Shown: positions 9,589 through 19,863 of the stretch, one piece after another
Position numbering within the stretch: position 1 is the stretch's first letter
Layout: every line of letters begins with the position of its first letter
Assembly (NCBI RefSeq): GCF_021533835.1
Contig: NZ_JAKFYQ010000001.1
Span: forward strand, 129,001 to 193,000
Origin: Synechococcus sp. Nb3U1
GTDB lineage: Bacteria > Cyanobacteriota > Cyanobacteriia > Thermostichales > Thermostichaceae
Length of the DNA stretch: 64,000 bases
Direction of reading: 5' to 3'
Position numbers and translations under genes: made by a program
The notes under the pieces: model-generated
Seen by the model: only the letters and a program-made list of their open reading frames with translations
Told to the model about the DNA's origin: nothing
The model's database searches: none

Positions 9589-11532
9589 ATGCAACTGAGT
9601 GATCTCACTCATCCCAACCAGCTTCAAACTCTCAACCTGAGCCAGTTGCGCAGTCTAGCCCGCCAGATTCGAGACAAACATCTACAAACTGCCGCCAATT
9701 CTGCCGTTGGGTGCCACCTGGGGCCAGGGCTGGGGGTGGTGGAGCTCACTTTGGCCCTTTACAAAACTCTGGACTTGGATCGAGACAAGGTGATCTGGGA
9801 TGTGGGGCACCAAGCCTATGCCCACAAAATGCTCACCGGCAGGTATGCCAACTTTGAGACCCTGCGACAGAAAGGGGGTATTGCTGGATACCTGAAGCGG
9901 AGTGAGAGTCGCTTTGACCACTTCGGGGCGGGGCATGCTTCCACCAGTATTTCGGCAGCTTTGGGTATGGCGATCGCCCGGGATCGGCGGGGGGACAACT
10001 TCAAAGTCGTGGCCATCATTGGTGATGGAGCTTTGACTGGGGGCATGGCTTACGAGGCGATTAACCACGCCGGCCATTTGCCCAAGACCAACCTGATGGT
10101 CATTCTCAATGACAATGGCATGTCCATCTCCCCCAATGTGGGGGCGATCCCTCGCTATTTGAACCGGCTGCGCCTCAGCCCGCCGGTGCAGTTTTTGGCC
10201 GATAGCCTAGAAGAACAATTGAAGAATTTGCCCCTGCTGGGATCCAGCCTCAGCCCGGAAATTGACCGCATGAAAGAAACCATGAAATTGGTCACGGCGG
10301 TGCAAAACAACAAAACCGGCATTATCTTCGAGGAACTGGGCTTTACCTATGTGGGGCCGGTGGATGGTCATAACTTGACAGAATTGTTGGATGCTTTCGA
10401 GTTGGCTCACGGGATCCCTGGCCCAGTGCTGGTGCATGTGGCAACTGTGAAGGGCAAAGGTTACGCCCCTGCCGAAGCGGAGCAGGTGGGGTATCACGCC
10501 CAATCCCGCTTTGATCTGGCCACCGGCAAGCCCTATCCTTCCACCAAACCCAAGCCCCCTGGCTACAGCAAAGTATTTGGCCATGCCCTTTGTAAATTGG
10601 CCGAGCAGGATCCGCGCATTATCGGCATCACGGCAGCCATGGATACGGGTACTGGCCTGACCAAGCTGAAGGAAAAATTGCCCGATCAGTTTGTGGATGT
10701 GGGGATTGCCGAGCAACATGCGGTGACTTTGGCCGCAGGGATGGCCTGTGAGGGGTTGCGCCCGGTGGTGGCCATCTACTCAACCTTCCTGCAACGGGCC
10801 TACGACCAGATCATCCACGATGTCTGCATCCAAAAGCTACCGGTCTTTTTCTGTTTGGATCGGGCCGGCATTGTTGGGGCGGATGGGCCGACCCACCAGG
10901 GGATGTACGATATCGCTTACCTGCGTTGCATTCCCAGCATGGTGGTAATGGCTCCCAAAGATGAGGCCGAGTTGCAACGGATGTTGGTAACAGGGGTGAA
11001 CTACACCGCTGGGCCGATTGCCATGCGCTACCCGCGCGGATCCGGGGTGGGGGTGCCCCTAGCGGAAGAAGGGTGGGAACCTCTGCCGATTGGTAAAGCA
11101 GAGGTGCTGCGCAGTGGTGGGGAGGTATTGATCCTGGCCTATGGGTCGATGGTGCATCCTAGCTTGCAGGCTGCCGAGATTTTGAAGGAACACGGCATTT
11201 CAGCCACTGTCGTCAATGCCCGCTTTGCCAAGCCCTTGGATACAGAATTGATCTTGCCCTTGGCGGAACAGAGCCGTTTGGTGGTCACGGTTGAAGAAGG
11301 CTGCCTCATGGGTGGGTTTGGATCGGCAGTGGCAGAAACCCTGATGGATGCTGACCTAACGGTGCCTCTGCTGCGCTTGGGGGTGCCGGATCAGTGGGTA
11401 GAGCACGCCACCCCCGAGGAAGCCTTGGCTGAGTTGGGTCTGAACAGTGTCGGCATTGCCGAACGGATCCGGGCGAAGTTTCAGGCGCGTATCCTAACCG
11501 GATCCGTGGGTGAAGTTCCTGTTGGGGGTTGA
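9589..11532 (+). CDS. dxs: 1-deoxy-D-xylulose-5-phosphate synthase
   Basis: Catalyses the first step of the MEP isoprenoid pathway, condensing pyruvate with glyceraldehyde 3-phosphate using thiamine diphosphate; its products feed carotenoids, the phytyl tail of chlorophyll and quinones. The protein is 647 residues. The ThDP-binding block is [18 protein letters not shown] with ILNDNGMSI following. GHQAYAHK carries the active-site His, and [14 protein letters not shown] the catalytic Glu of the second domain. The C-terminal domain is transketolase-like ([19 protein letters not shown]). It is transcribed divergently from cysK and convergently with the TPR gene downstream. Confidence 0.97.
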   Translation: MQLSDLTHPNQLQTLNLSQLRSLARQIRDKHLQTAANSAVGCHLGPGLGVVELTLALYKTLDLDRDKVIWDVGHQAYAHKMLTGRYANFETLRQKGGIAGYLKRSESRFDHFGAGHASTSISAALGMAIARDRRGDNFKVVAIIGDGALTGGMAYEAINHAGHLPKTNLMVILNDNGMSISPNVGAIPRYLNRLRLSPPVQFLADSLEEQLKNLPLLGSSLSPEIDRMKETMKLVTAVQNNKTGIIFEELGFTYVGPVDGHNLTELLDAFELAHGIPGPVLVHVATVKGKGYAPAEAEQVGYHAQSRFDLATGKPYPSTKPKPPGYSKVFGHALCKLAEQDPRIIGITAAMDTGTGLTKLKEKLPDQFVDVGIAEQHAVTLAAGMACEGLRPVVAIYSTFLQRAYDQIIHDVCIQKLPVFFCLDRAGIVGADGPTHQGMYDIAYLRCIPSMVVMAPKDEAELQRMLVTGVNYTAGPIAMRYPRGSGVGVPLAEEGWEPLPIGKAEVLRSGGEVLILAYGSMVHPSLQAAEILKEHGISATVVNARFAKPLDTELILPLAEQSRLVVTVEEGCLMGGFGSAVAETLMDADLTVPLLRLGVPDQWVEHATPEEALAELGLNSVGIAERIRAKFQARILTGSVGEVPVGG

Positions 11533-11548
11533 TATGTGGGTTGATGAA

Positions 11549-11572
11549 TCTACTCTGAAATCTACTCTGAAA
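11549..11572. repeat. 12-bp tandem duplication at the stop codon of the TPR gene
   Basis: TCTACTCTGAAA is repeated exactly at 11549-11560 and 11561-11572. The minus-strand TPR gene ends at 11562, inside the second copy, so the duplication spans its stop codon and lies between two convergent genes. Confidence 0.8.
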
Positions 11573-12485
11573 GGCCCATTTGCTGGTTGAACTGATCGAC
11601 AGCAGCCTGTTGCAAGGCTTCTGCTACAGGGCGGGTACGCAGGAGGATCTGCACGTCGCGCAGGAGGTTTTCCCCCCAGAGGTTTTCCCGCAGCACCTGC
11701 AGGCGGGCATACTCGGGATCCAAACGCATCGCTTTTGCGCCCAGCTCTTCCGCCCGTTCGGTTTCTCCCTGGATGTAGAGGGCGGTGGCTAGGGCGAGGT
11801 AGGGCTCGGCCATAGAGTCGATCATCTCCAGGGTGCGTTCCCAGCGGTCGATGGCGGCATCCAGATCTCCCTGCTCGTAGTCCACCAAGCCAATGTTGTT
11901 CATGGCCGGCCAGTAGGCGGGATCCAGTTGCAGGGTTTCTTCGTATTCCTGGCGGGCACGGTCACCGTTGTCCAACAGCAAATAGGCATTGCCCAATTGG
12001 AAGCGGGCGTTGGGGTTATCCGGCTGCAGGGCGACAGCCCGTTCTAGGGCTTCAACAGCGGCAAAGTAGCTGCCCTGCCGCAGATAGGAAGACCCCAGCG
12101 AGTAGAGAACAGCGGCATCCTCTGGGGCCAGAGCACGAGCTTTTTGCAGAGCTTGGTTGGCCTGAGCATAATCCCCTAGCTCCAGATGTACATTCCCCAG
12201 AACGTAGTGCAGCTCCGAGGAATTGGGCACCATCTCAACCGCCAGTTGTAGGCGGCGGAGCGCTTCTTCTGCTTGGCCAAACTGCGCCAAACGCAAGGAG
12301 TCGGTGGCCAGTTGTAACCCTTGCGCCTGCATCAAGCCCCCATTGGGGATGGGCACATGCATCAACACTTGGGCAGAAGCCAGGGATCCCCATCCCCCCA
12401 TCCCCAACACGACCGCAAGGCTTACGGGCAAGGCTCGCAGACCACGGATGGGCTGAATACAGTTCAGGAACAAGGGGTGCGACAT
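11562..12485 (-). CDS. Exported TPR-repeat protein
   Basis: A 307-residue protein with an N-terminal signal peptide: hydrophobic ALPVSLAVVLGMGGWG followed by ASA-Q, a likely signal peptidase I site. After that come about six tetratricopeptide repeats, for example ALQKARALAPEDAAVLYSLG and ALERAVALQPDNPNARFQLG. TPRs mediate protein-protein contacts; the partner is unknown. I chose ATG 12485 over an upstream in-frame TTG. It is most likely periplasmic or lumenal. No specific function is assigned. Confidence 0.8.
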   Translation of the reverse strand: MSHPLFLNCIQPIRGLRALPVSLAVVLGMGGWGSLASAQVLMHVPIPNGGLMQAQGLQLATDSLRLAQFGQAEEALRRLQLAVEMVPNSSELHYVLGNVHLELGDYAQANQALQKARALAPEDAAVLYSLGSSYLRQGSYFAAVEALERAVALQPDNPNARFQLGNAYLLLDNGDRARQEYEETLQLDPAYWPAMNNIGLVDYEQGDLDAAIDRWERTLEMIDSMAEPYLALATALYIQGETERAEELGAKAMRLDPEYARLQVLRENLWGENLLRDVQILLRTRPVAEALQQAAVDQFNQQMGLSE

Positions 12486-12540
12486 ATTGCTCAACAAAAG
12501 AGGTCATGCCTATGTTAGCCGCAGCTAGAGGGGATCCCGG

Positions 12541-14373
12541 TTAATCCCGTTGGCCTAAGGCCCGATCCAGGTTGAAGGCGGCACTGATCAGGGCCAGATG
12601 GGTAAAGGCTTGGGGAAAATTGCCCAGCGCCTCGCCACTAGAGCCAATTTGTTCTGCATAGAGGCCGAGGTGGTTGGAGTACCCCAGCATCTCTTCAAAC
12701 ATCAGCCGGGCCCGCTCCAGCCAGATTGGATCGGCGGCCCCGGCCCGGGTCATGGCTTCTACCATCCAAAACGAACAGATGTTGAAGGTGCCCTCTTCCC
12801 CGGTCAGGGCATCGTCGGTTTTGTGCACATCGTAGCGGTAAACCAAGCCCCCCATCATTAGGCCCCCTTGTCGTAGCGGACGACCAATCGCCTCCAGGGT
12901 TTTGAGCATGCGCGGATCCGTGGGAGCCAAAAACAACACCAAAGGCATGATCAGGGTGGAAGCATCCAGGGCTTCGCTGCCGTAAGCTTGCACAAAGGTT
13001 TGCAGCTGCTCGTTCCAGCCTTTGTCCATGATTTCTTCGTAGATTTGGTCGCGGATCCGTTCCCAGCGCAGGCGATCGGCAGGGAAAGAACGTTTGTTGG
13101 CCAGCCGCAAGGCCCGATCCAACGCCACCCAGCACATCAGGCGCGAGTAGACAAAGTGTTGGGGGCCACCCCGCACCTCCCATACCCCTTCATCCGGCTG
13201 GTTCCAGTTGTCGCAAACCCAATCCACCAAGCGGCGCAGTTGGATCCAAAAGTCGTAGGAGATCGGGATCCCGTATTTGTTGAACAAGTAGACCGAGTCC
13301 ATCAACTCGCCGTAGATATCCAGTTGCAGTTGGTTGTAAGCCCCATTACCGATGCGTACTGGACGGGATCCCTTGTAACCCTCCAGATGATCCAAGGTGA
13401 GTTCCGTCAATTCTTTGCGACCATCAATGCCGTACATTAGCTGCAGAGATCCATCCGGGTTGGCATCATGAGTGCGTTCCTCGATCCAGTGCATAAATCG
13501 GGCGGCCTCTTCTGTGAAGCCAATGCGCATTAGGGCGTAGATGGTGAAGGCCGCATCCCGAATCCAGGTGTAACGGTAGTCCCAGTTGCGTTGGCCGCCG
13601 ATCCCTTCCGGCAAACTGGTGGTGGCAGCGGCGATGATCCCCCCAGTAGGCTCGTAGGTGAGCAACTTGAGGGCGAGGGCTGACCGGTGCACCATTTCCC
13701 GCCAGCGCCCCGTGTAGGTACACTGCGAAACCCAGTGCCGCCAAAATTGAACGGTATGCAAAAACAGCTCATCCGCCCGCTGTTGCTCCACAATGTCACA
13801 GTTGCTCAGATCCCGATCCTGTTGCAGTACTACGAAGGTGGTTTGTTCTTCTTGCAGGGTAAATTCCGAAACCACCCCATCCCCATCAATTTCTAGGGGT
13901 AGGCGGGCGGTCATTTCCAGAGCCAGATCTTTGCTGATGAAATTGGCCCCACAGCCGATCAACTTGGTATCGTGGGGATCCCGTCCGTAGTTAAACGCAG
14001 GCTGACAGATCAGCTTAAAGGTCATGCTGCCCCGCACCGCCCGTACCCGCCGGATCAGCCAGTGATAGCCTGGTTCATCCGGTCGCAGACCAACGGTCAT
14101 ATAATCCACCACATCGCCAATGCCAGATTCGGAGACAAAGCGCGTCACCAAAACATTCGTATCCGGCCAATAGAATTGCTGACTTTTAACATTTTCTCCC
14201 ACGGCCGTAATTTGAAATCTTCCCCCTTTTTTATCGTCTAAAATCGCGCCGAAAATACTGGGGGAATCGAAGCGGGGCAAGCATAGCCAATCAATTGAGC
14301 CATTCATGCCCACCAGCGCCACACTTTGCATATTGCCGATGATGCCGTAGTTCTCAATCGGTTGGTAGGCCAT
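12541..14373 (-). CDS. GH15 family glycoside hydrolase (glucoamylase/trehalase-like)
   Basis: A 610-residue protein of glycoside hydrolase family 15. It starts with [17 protein letters not shown] and [17 protein letters not shown], the typical N-terminal beta-sandwich opening. The catalytic (alpha/alpha)6 barrel shows [21 protein letters not shown] and, near the C-terminus, [16 protein letters not shown], which contains candidate acidic catalytic residues. No signal peptide is visible, so it is probably cytoplasmic. Bacterial enzymes of this shape act on alpha-glucans, dextrins or trehalose; the choice cannot be made here. I took ATG 14373 because the in-frame extension upstream lacks family similarity. 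Confidence 0.88.
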   Translation of the reverse strand: MAYQPIENYGIIGNMQSVALVGMNGSIDWLCLPRFDSPSIFGAILDDKKGGRFQITAVGENVKSQQFYWPDTNVLVTRFVSESGIGDVVDYMTVGLRPDEPGYHWLIRRVRAVRGSMTFKLICQPAFNYGRDPHDTKLIGCGANFISKDLALEMTARLPLEIDGDGVVSEFTLQEEQTTFVVLQQDRDLSNCDIVEQQRADELFLHTVQFWRHWVSQCTYTGRWREMVHRSALALKLLTYEPTGGIIAAATTSLPEGIGGQRNWDYRYTWIRDAAFTIYALMRIGFTEEAARFMHWIEERTHDANPDGSLQLMYGIDGRKELTELTLDHLEGYKGSRPVRIGNGAYNQLQLDIYGELMDSVYLFNKYGIPISYDFWIQLRRLVDWVCDNWNQPDEGVWEVRGGPQHFVYSRLMCWVALDRALRLANKRSFPADRLRWERIRDQIYEEIMDKGWNEQLQTFVQAYGSEALDASTLIMPLVLFLAPTDPRMLKTLEAIGRPLRQGGLMMGGLVYRYDVHKTDDALTGEEGTFNICSFWMVEAMTRAGAADPIWLERARLMFEEMLGYSNHLGLYAEQIGSSGEALGNFPQAFTHLALISAAFNLDRALGQRD

Positions 14374-14506
14374 GTTTGTGCAGGGGTTAGGGTCTATGGC
14401 TAGCCTAACCGAGGGATCCCCCGGCAAAGATGAGATTCCCATGAAATTAAGAGTGAAGATCTAGTATGAGCAGGATCGGCCCTCTTGTTAGGGAGTTGGA
14501 TTCCCC

Positions 14507-15625
14507 ATGCCCAAACCACTATCCATGCCGCAACTGGAGCGCCTCCACATCGAGGTGACCAACGTTTGCAACTTTAAGTGTGAGTTTTGTCCAGATGCGA
14601 TTATGGCCCGGCGACGGGGGCATATGGATCCCGCCCTGTTGGAGCAGATTTTGGATGAAGTGGCCACAACGCAATTGGCCCGAGTGGTCGCCTTTCACCT
14701 AATGGGGGAGCCGCTGATCTACCCGCACATCTTCCAGGGTATTCACATGGCGGTAGCACGAGGTCTGGATCTGCACCTGACCAGTAATGGCAGTACCTTC
14801 GCCCTCTGGCCGGAGCACATTGACAGGCTTATCTACAGCCGTTTGCCCAAACTGACAATCTCGCTGCAAACGCCGGATCCGGTTACGTTCATCATTCGCG
14901 GAGCACCTCCTCGTCTGACTCCGGAGCGCTACTTTGCGGGCATTACCCAATTTTTACAGGCTCATTTGCGCTCCGATCGCGCCAGCGGGCCGGAGGCCTC
15001 TAGCCCCACCCAGGTACACCTGAAATTTCTTGATACCAGCCCCCACCCCTTTTTGGTGCCCCACAAAGCTCTCTCGGTGATCAACTCCGCACAACAGATG
15101 CGCTCAGAACTCTCCGCCTGGGCCACGCGGATTTTACAAGGGATCCCTGATGCCCCGGATCCCGATTGGGTGGGATCCCAAATCGCGACCTATCGGCCCG
15201 GACGTTGGCAACAGATTCGCCTTCACCCCCGCTTGGTTTTGGAAACTTTCCCCCTAGATAGCTGGGGCAATGTCGAGACAGAGCGGGTGATCCCGGCCCG
15301 TTGGGGGTACTGTAATGGGGCCTCTGGGCAGGCAGGGGTTCTCTACGATGGCACCGTGGTGCCCTGCTGCAAAGATTATGAAGGTCGGATCCCGTTGGGA
15401 CAGGTGAAGTTAGGGGGATCCCTGCTGGACATTTTGGCGGGCCAGCCAGCCTGTGCCTTGCGACAAGGGTTTAATCGGTTTCAGGTGAACAACGCCGTTT
15501 GTCAACGCTGTATGGGTGCAGACACATCTGGCAAAGCGCTCCTGCGTCAGGCGGGATCCATCGCCTATTTCAAGCTGTATCGCCCCCTAAAGCAAAATCT
15601 AGATCCTGGCTGGGGAGAGGTCTAG
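14507..15625 (+). CDS. Radical SAM protein with SPASM-type C-terminal cluster
   Basis: A 372-residue radical SAM enzyme. The 4Fe-4S motif VCNFKCEFC places Cys at 21, 25 and 28 (CX3CX2C). The SAM-binding region includes GEPLIYPHI and LTSNGS. The C-terminal part has GYCNG, GTVVPCCKDYEG and CQRCMG, the cysteine pattern of a SPASM or twitch auxiliary cluster. Such proteins modify peptides or act as oxidising maturases, but no small peptide gene is evident next to it. It is divergent from the GH15 gene. The substrate is unknown. Confidence 0.85.
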   Translation: MPKPLSMPQLERLHIEVTNVCNFKCEFCPDAIMARRRGHMDPALLEQILDEVATTQLARVVAFHLMGEPLIYPHIFQGIHMAVARGLDLHLTSNGSTFALWPEHIDRLIYSRLPKLTISLQTPDPVTFIIRGAPPRLTPERYFAGITQFLQAHLRSDRASGPEASSPTQVHLKFLDTSPHPFLVPHKALSVINSAQQMRSELSAWATRILQGIPDAPDPDWVGSQIATYRPGRWQQIRLHPRLVLETFPLDSWGNVETERVIPARWGYCNGASGQAGVLYDGTVVPCCKDYEGRIPLGQVKLGGSLLDILAGQPACALRQGFNRFQVNNAVCQRCMGADTSGKALLRQAGSIAYFKLYRPLKQNLDPGWGEV

Positions 15626-15662
15626 TTAGGGCCACTGTATTTGTCACCTCCCCCAGCAACCG

Positions 15663-15712
15663 TAAGGGAGCCCCGTGGGGCTGGCGATTGAGACCCTTAG
15701 ATTTTCTTCTTG
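15663..15712 (+). terminator. Terminator-like double hairpin after the radical SAM gene
   Basis: TAAGGG (15663-15668) pairs with CCCTTA (15694-15699) and encloses a perfect inner hairpin AGCCCC-GT-GGGGCT (15669-15682). A T-rich stretch, ATTTTCTTCTT, follows directly. It lies 37 bp after the radical SAM stop. The remaining ~200 bp to the next gene is AT-rich and shows no gene. Confidence 0.5.
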
Positions 15713-15915
15713 TCACAAATTGCTTTGCTCTAAGTTACAGGTGTTTGTTGTTGGTGATCTTTTTCAGGGTTTCGGATATATTATTTTTGGAATAGTTTTT
15801 TGCAGAGTTAGCCGATTGTTTCCCTCGTGATCGCGGACATTAAGTGAGCATTGAGCAGGCATTAAGTTGTGAACCTCTAGGTATCTAAGGGTAATCAATT
15901 TGGATAAAATATGTT

Positions 15916-16878
15916 ATGAAGATTACGATTGATATCGATAAGTTGTTGGCAGAAGGTCGCATTGACCAGGACGAATACACTCGTCTCAAATCTTTGGCAT
16001 TTGCAGCTGAGGATACCGGCTCTCTGGCATTTAATATTTTGATTAGCTTTGGTGTGATTGCGGCAACGTTAGGAGCCATGGCTTTGCTGCCATCTGCCGA
16101 GACAGCGCTCACTTTGGGCTTGATATTATCAGGCGTTGGTGTTTACTTTCAAACTAAATATGCCAAAAATTGGGGTGTGTTGGGCACAATTTTATTGCTT
16201 GTGGGCACATTAATGGTGAGTGGCGGCATCTTAGCCATTACCCAGGGTGGTGTTGTCGGCTTTTTGCTGGTGATGGTGTTTTGCGCAGTCGGGGGGATTT
16301 TGACGAAACGAACCCTACTCATTATCCTTGCGACCTTGGCACTCTCGGCGACGGTAGGGGCCATGGCAATGTATGGCTATGCCAGCTATTTTCTTGTGAT
16401 TCGCCAACCCCTGATTACGGTGATCCTGTTTAGTGCCTTGGGTTGGGGTGCTTATTTTTTCTCCCTCAGACTGTCCGTAGATTACTCCCACCTGGCGATC
16501 GCCGTTTCCCGTACTTCCTTATTTTTGGTCAACTTTGGCTTTTGGGTCGGGTCACTTTGGGGCGACTCCCTCTGGCTTGGAAACGATAGCTGGAGCCTCG
16601 ATAGCCGCAGTATTATCCCCGCTTGGTTTTTTGCCTGGGCCTGGGCCATTGCCCTGATTGGAACGATGATTTGGGCAGCACGGCAAAACCGACGCTGGGC
16701 GGTCAATGCTTTGTCTGTCTTTGGGGCGATCCATTTTTATACTCAGTATTTTGAAAACTTAGGAGCATCTCCCACAACTTTGTTAATGGCTGGCATCATC
16801 GCTTTGGGCATTGCAGTGACGCTTGCCCGTTACAATCGGGCCACTCATAGCGCTGCACTTATAAATAAATTAAATTAG
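15916..16878 (+). CDS. DUF2157-like multi-spanning membrane protein
   Basis: A 320-residue protein. The first ~30 residues are a soluble stretch, ITIDIDKLLAEGRIDQDEYT, of the kind that precedes DUF2157 domains. About nine hydrophobic segments follow, rich in Gly and Ala (for example GSLAFNILISFGVIAATLGAM). The gene is clearly more AT-rich than the flanking genes, which could mean later acquisition. No function is known for the family. The spacing to neighbours suggests a single-gene unit. Confidence 0.7.
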   Translation: MKITIDIDKLLAEGRIDQDEYTRLKSLAFAAEDTGSLAFNILISFGVIAATLGAMALLPSAETALTLGLILSGVGVYFQTKYAKNWGVLGTILLLVGTLMVSGGILAITQGGVVGFLLVMVFCAVGGILTKRTLLIILATLALSATVGAMAMYGYASYFLVIRQPLITVILFSALGWGAYFFSLRLSVDYSHLAIAVSRTSLFLVNFGFWVGSLWGDSLWLGNDSWSLDSRSIIPAWFFAWAWAIALIGTMIWAARQNRRWAVNALSVFGAIHFYTQYFENLGASPTTLLMAGIIALGIAVTLARYNRATHSAALINKLN

Positions 16879-16927
16879 CAATTATCAATTAGTAAAAATT
16901 AGTGAAGTGATTTGCCCGCCATCCCTG

Positions 16928-17512
16928 TCAGGGGCTCAGCAAATCGGCGGCTCCCTGGCCAGGAATCAGCAAGCGCTCCACCGGCTCGGGCGTGGGGCGA
17001 GTCGGGGCAGCATCGATATCGCTGGGAATATACAATGCTGTTGGGTTGGGATCCCCGCCAAAAGCCAACAAAATAGCCTCGAGGAGAGCTTGTCGCTGTT
17101 GCCGGTTCAGGGATTGCACTACAGCTTTGTCTTGAGCGTAAGGGTTGACCGTGAGGCGATCGGCACCGGGATAGCGCTGGGCAATGATCGGCTCGTTAGC
17201 ATCGAAATAATCCGCTATCGTTAGCTGCCAATCCAACCGATCCGTGGGGGAACGGCCCGCCACCTGCAGGTGATACACCATCATCCGCCGCACCAAGGTG
17301 TCTTCTTCAGGAGTAGGGCCGGTGCCATCTGGAGATGCGGGGGTATAGGTATTCTCGAGGGGAAAATCCGGCAAAAGGCTGTATACCTGCCGAGCCGCAT
17401 CCGGGATCAAGCGCAACTGAGCCTGTACAGGCCAGGCCCCCCAAGCCAAGCTGAGGAGGATCCCCAAGGTGATGCTCGCAAAGGGAAGTTGCCGCTGTTT
17501 CACCCGTTTCAC
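16928..17512 (-). CDS. Exported hypothetical protein downstream of herA
   Basis: A 194-residue protein with a GTG start. It has a signal peptide (KRVKQRQLPFASITLGILL, ending in WPVQAQ) and a mature part without repeats or recognised motifs, ending in a Pro-rich tail. I do not recognise the family. It begins 33 bp after the herA stop on the same strand, so it may be cotranscribed with the repair operon, although an exported protein has no obvious role there. Confidence 0.65.
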   Translation of the reverse strand: MKRVKQRQLPFASITLGILLSLAWGAWPVQAQLRLIPDAARQVYSLLPDFPLENTYTPASPDGTGPTPEEDTLVRRMMVYHLQVAGRSPTDRLDWQLTIADYFDANEPIIAQRYPGADRLTVNPYAQDKAVVQSLNRQQRQALLEAILLAFGGDPNPTALYIPSDIDAAPTRPTPEPVERLLIPGQGAADLLSP

Positions 17513-17545
17513 CCCAAATCCTCTTCAGGATCCTAACTTAACCCT

Positions 17546-19270
17546 CTAATCGATACTCAAGCCTTCCACCCTCTGAGCTTGAGCACGCGGTTTCAAAGGG
17601 GCCGATTGAGCCAGCCGCTCCCGTTCGCGGTGGGCTTGAAAGTGGTTTTGCCAAAGGCCAAGAATATCCAAGGTTTCCCCCCCATGCCGGGTGTAGCGTT
17701 GCCGTACTTTACACAATACAGGTGTATTGACACATACCCCAGAAATGATCACCTGTCCTTTACTCAAAGCGGGTAATTCCTGCATCAAATCCCGTCCGGC
17801 GGCCTCGACGCTGTGGCGCAGATTCTCTTGATCAGAAGGATTGACGATCCGCATCAAAAACTGGCTCATGCATTGGGAAAGAATATCGGAATCTAATTTG
17901 CCAGGGCGCTGCGTAATCAGCCCTACTCCCAAACCAAATTTACGCCCTTCGCTAAGGATCGTCCGCAATACTTGTTTGCATCGGGAAGGATCATGAGCAG
18001 GGGCAAAGCGATGCGCTTCTTCTAACAAGATAAATACCGGATAGGGTAAGTAATTTTCATCCCCTGGATCGATCTTTCCCTTGTGGGTATTCATGCGGGC
18101 ATGGTTGGCTTGACGCAAAATCGCGGCGGCGATTACCTGTTGCTCTTCTTGGCTGATCTCGTTCATCTGTAGGATGGTTACTTGGCCTGGCTCAAACAAA
18201 TCTTTGGGGGCCAGATGTTCCAGATTGCTGAAATAGGGAGAGCGATCAATTTGCTCCAGTTTCCACTCTAGGGCTGCTGCTGAGGATCCCTGGGATCCAT
18301 CTTCTGAAGAATCCACTTCATTCACAGCATCGATCAGATCCTGGATTGTCCAACGCACCGGGTTGAAATGAGTTGTATTACGGAAGGCTTTTTCCAGAAA
18401 TGATTTCTGTCGATCTGTCATTTCCGGCAGCAGCGTGAGAATATCGAAGAAATTGAGTGAGGAAATTCGGATTTTAATCTCTTGCGGAGACAAAACTTTA
18501 ACCTTGGGACGATAGCCATCTTCACCCAAAAACTGATGATGAGATTGCATTTCTGCCAGGGTATTGTACTCCCCATGAGGATCAAAAATGAGGACAGCCG
18601 CCCGATTCTTGGGCAACAACAACTCTTCGATCAACACTCCTGCTGTGTAGGATTTGCCGGATCCCGTCCCTGCAAGAATCGCCAGGTGGGTGCTGACCAT
18701 CTCCTTGACATCCAGTACCACCGGCACGGATCCCTCGTCGCGCAACAGTAAACTACCTAAATGAGCACCCCCAATCGCCAATTCATCCCGCTTGTTCAAG
18801 ACAGATTTCAACAGCTGATCGGAAGCCAGAAACACCTTGGCACCGGGATCCGGAGCGCGACGGGGGTTGATAAAGCCCATGGCCCGATGGAAATAGCCGA
18901 TTACTTCCACAGTGACGGCATAGATTTCTGGATTGGGATGGGTAAAACCCACCAAAGCTACAATCGCACTTGGGTCAATTTCGGTGTCGGCAAAAATACG
19001 ATCGGGGATGTGATCCAACAGTTGCACTTGGCCAATTTTCCCCAGGATTTGTAGTAACCGTGATTGCGGATCCCGAACTTCGTAGTAAACAAACTCTCCA
19101 ACTTTTACTGCCTGAGTATTGGAGGTAATAAACACATATTGATTGGAACTTTCTCCGGGACCTTTGACGGTGCCTATCACTTCTGGAGCGTTGTTGGCCA
19201 AAGAAAGGGAGGTCTCCTGGTGATGGCCATTGCTGGATTGTTGAGGGATCCCTGTGGATTTTTTTGACAT
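17546..19270 (-). CDS. herA: HerA-type DNA translocase/helicase
   Basis: A 574-residue ATPase of the FtsK-HerA superfamily. Residues ~30-170 form the HAS-barrel (VIGTVKGPGESSNQYVFIT). The Walker A motif GTGSGKSYT is at 201-209, FDPHGEY near 229, and Walker B VFILLEEAH at 412-420 with the paired Glu. The arginine-rich segment ILSEGRKFGLGVGLITQRP is also characteristic. In archaea HerA forms a hexamer that drives DNA through the NurA nuclease during end resection. It is the last gene of the mre11-rad50-nurA operon, and its start codon overlaps the stop of the preceding gene by one base. The first ~25 residues look disordered. Confidence 0.92.
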   Translation of the reverse strand: MSKKSTGIPQQSSNGHHQETSLSLANNAPEVIGTVKGPGESSNQYVFITSNTQAVKVGEFVYYEVRDPQSRLLQILGKIGQVQLLDHIPDRIFADTEIDPSAIVALVGFTHPNPEIYAVTVEVIGYFHRAMGFINPRRAPDPGAKVFLASDQLLKSVLNKRDELAIGGAHLGSLLLRDEGSVPVVLDVKEMVSTHLAILAGTGSGKSYTAGVLIEELLLPKNRAAVLIFDPHGEYNTLAEMQSHHQFLGEDGYRPKVKVLSPQEIKIRISSLNFFDILTLLPEMTDRQKSFLEKAFRNTTHFNPVRWTIQDLIDAVNEVDSSEDGSQGSSAAALEWKLEQIDRSPYFSNLEHLAPKDLFEPGQVTILQMNEISQEEQQVIAAAILRQANHARMNTHKGKIDPGDENYLPYPVFILLEEAHRFAPAHDPSRCKQVLRTILSEGRKFGLGVGLITQRPGKLDSDILSQCMSQFLMRIVNPSDQENLRHSVEAAGRDLMQELPALSKGQVIISGVCVNTPVLCKVRQRYTRHGGETLDILGLWQNHFQAHRERERLAQSAPLKPRAQAQRVEGLSID

Positions 19271-19863
19271 TAGCGCATCGCTCCCATAGTCATTTTCCAG
19301 GACAATTCTTTGCTGAGGATCTGTAAAGCTCGTTGTTGAGCTGGATCTGCAAACATCGGGGTAATATCATTTAAAACTTGATAGATCAGATGATCGGCAA
19401 AGTTACCGCCACTATTCAGCAGCAAACCGTAGTAGGAAAATTGGGTTTGCCCTCTGGGATCCTGATGAAAGCGTAAAACTTCCTCTTGGCTCATGCGAAA
19501 AACGGGCGTATTCACAGGCACGACCACCCGCGGGATCCCTTGGTTACCATAGCCATGTTGTTCATCTAATGCTCCGATTAAAACCACGGACAATAGCGTG
19601 CGCACCTCATTTTGCAAATCGGGCGAGAAATAGGGATCCGGTTCACTGGACAGACGCGGCCCAGAGTTGAGAAACATCGGGTTCAAAAGCTGCGTATTGT
19701 AGACTAAGCCGACGGCCCAGTGCCGTCGATCGCTTTCTAACTTGACAAAGCTCCCAAAGCCGTAGTCATCATGAGTGGGAGGATTTTTCACCTCCAAAAC
19801 ATCATCCACCTGCACCACATAGTCACAGTGATTGTTGGAGCGAACCACTTTTCCCAATCTCAT
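19270..19863 (-). CDS. HAS-barrel-like protein between nurA and herA
   Basis: A 197-residue protein. Its N-terminus (MRLGKVVRSNNHCDYVVQVD) resembles the HAS-barrel beta domain found at the N-terminus of HerA and related ATPases, but no P-loop follows. The rest is unassigned. It overlaps nurA by 4 nt (ATGA) and herA by 1 nt, so translation is coupled across all three. An inference is that it is an adaptor or assembly subunit for the HerA-NurA complex; alternatively it may be a cyanobacterial-specific regulator. I have no named family for it. Confidence 0.7.
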   Translation of the reverse strand: MRLGKVVRSNNHCDYVVQVDDVLEVKNPPTHDDYGFGSFVKLESDRRHWAVGLVYNTQLLNPMFLNSGPRLSSEPDPYFSPDLQNEVRTLLSVVLIGALDEQHGYGNQGIPRVVVPVNTPVFRMSQEEVLRFHQDPRGQTQFSYYGLLLNSGGNFADHLIYQVLNDITPMFADPAQQRALQILSKELSWKMTMGAMR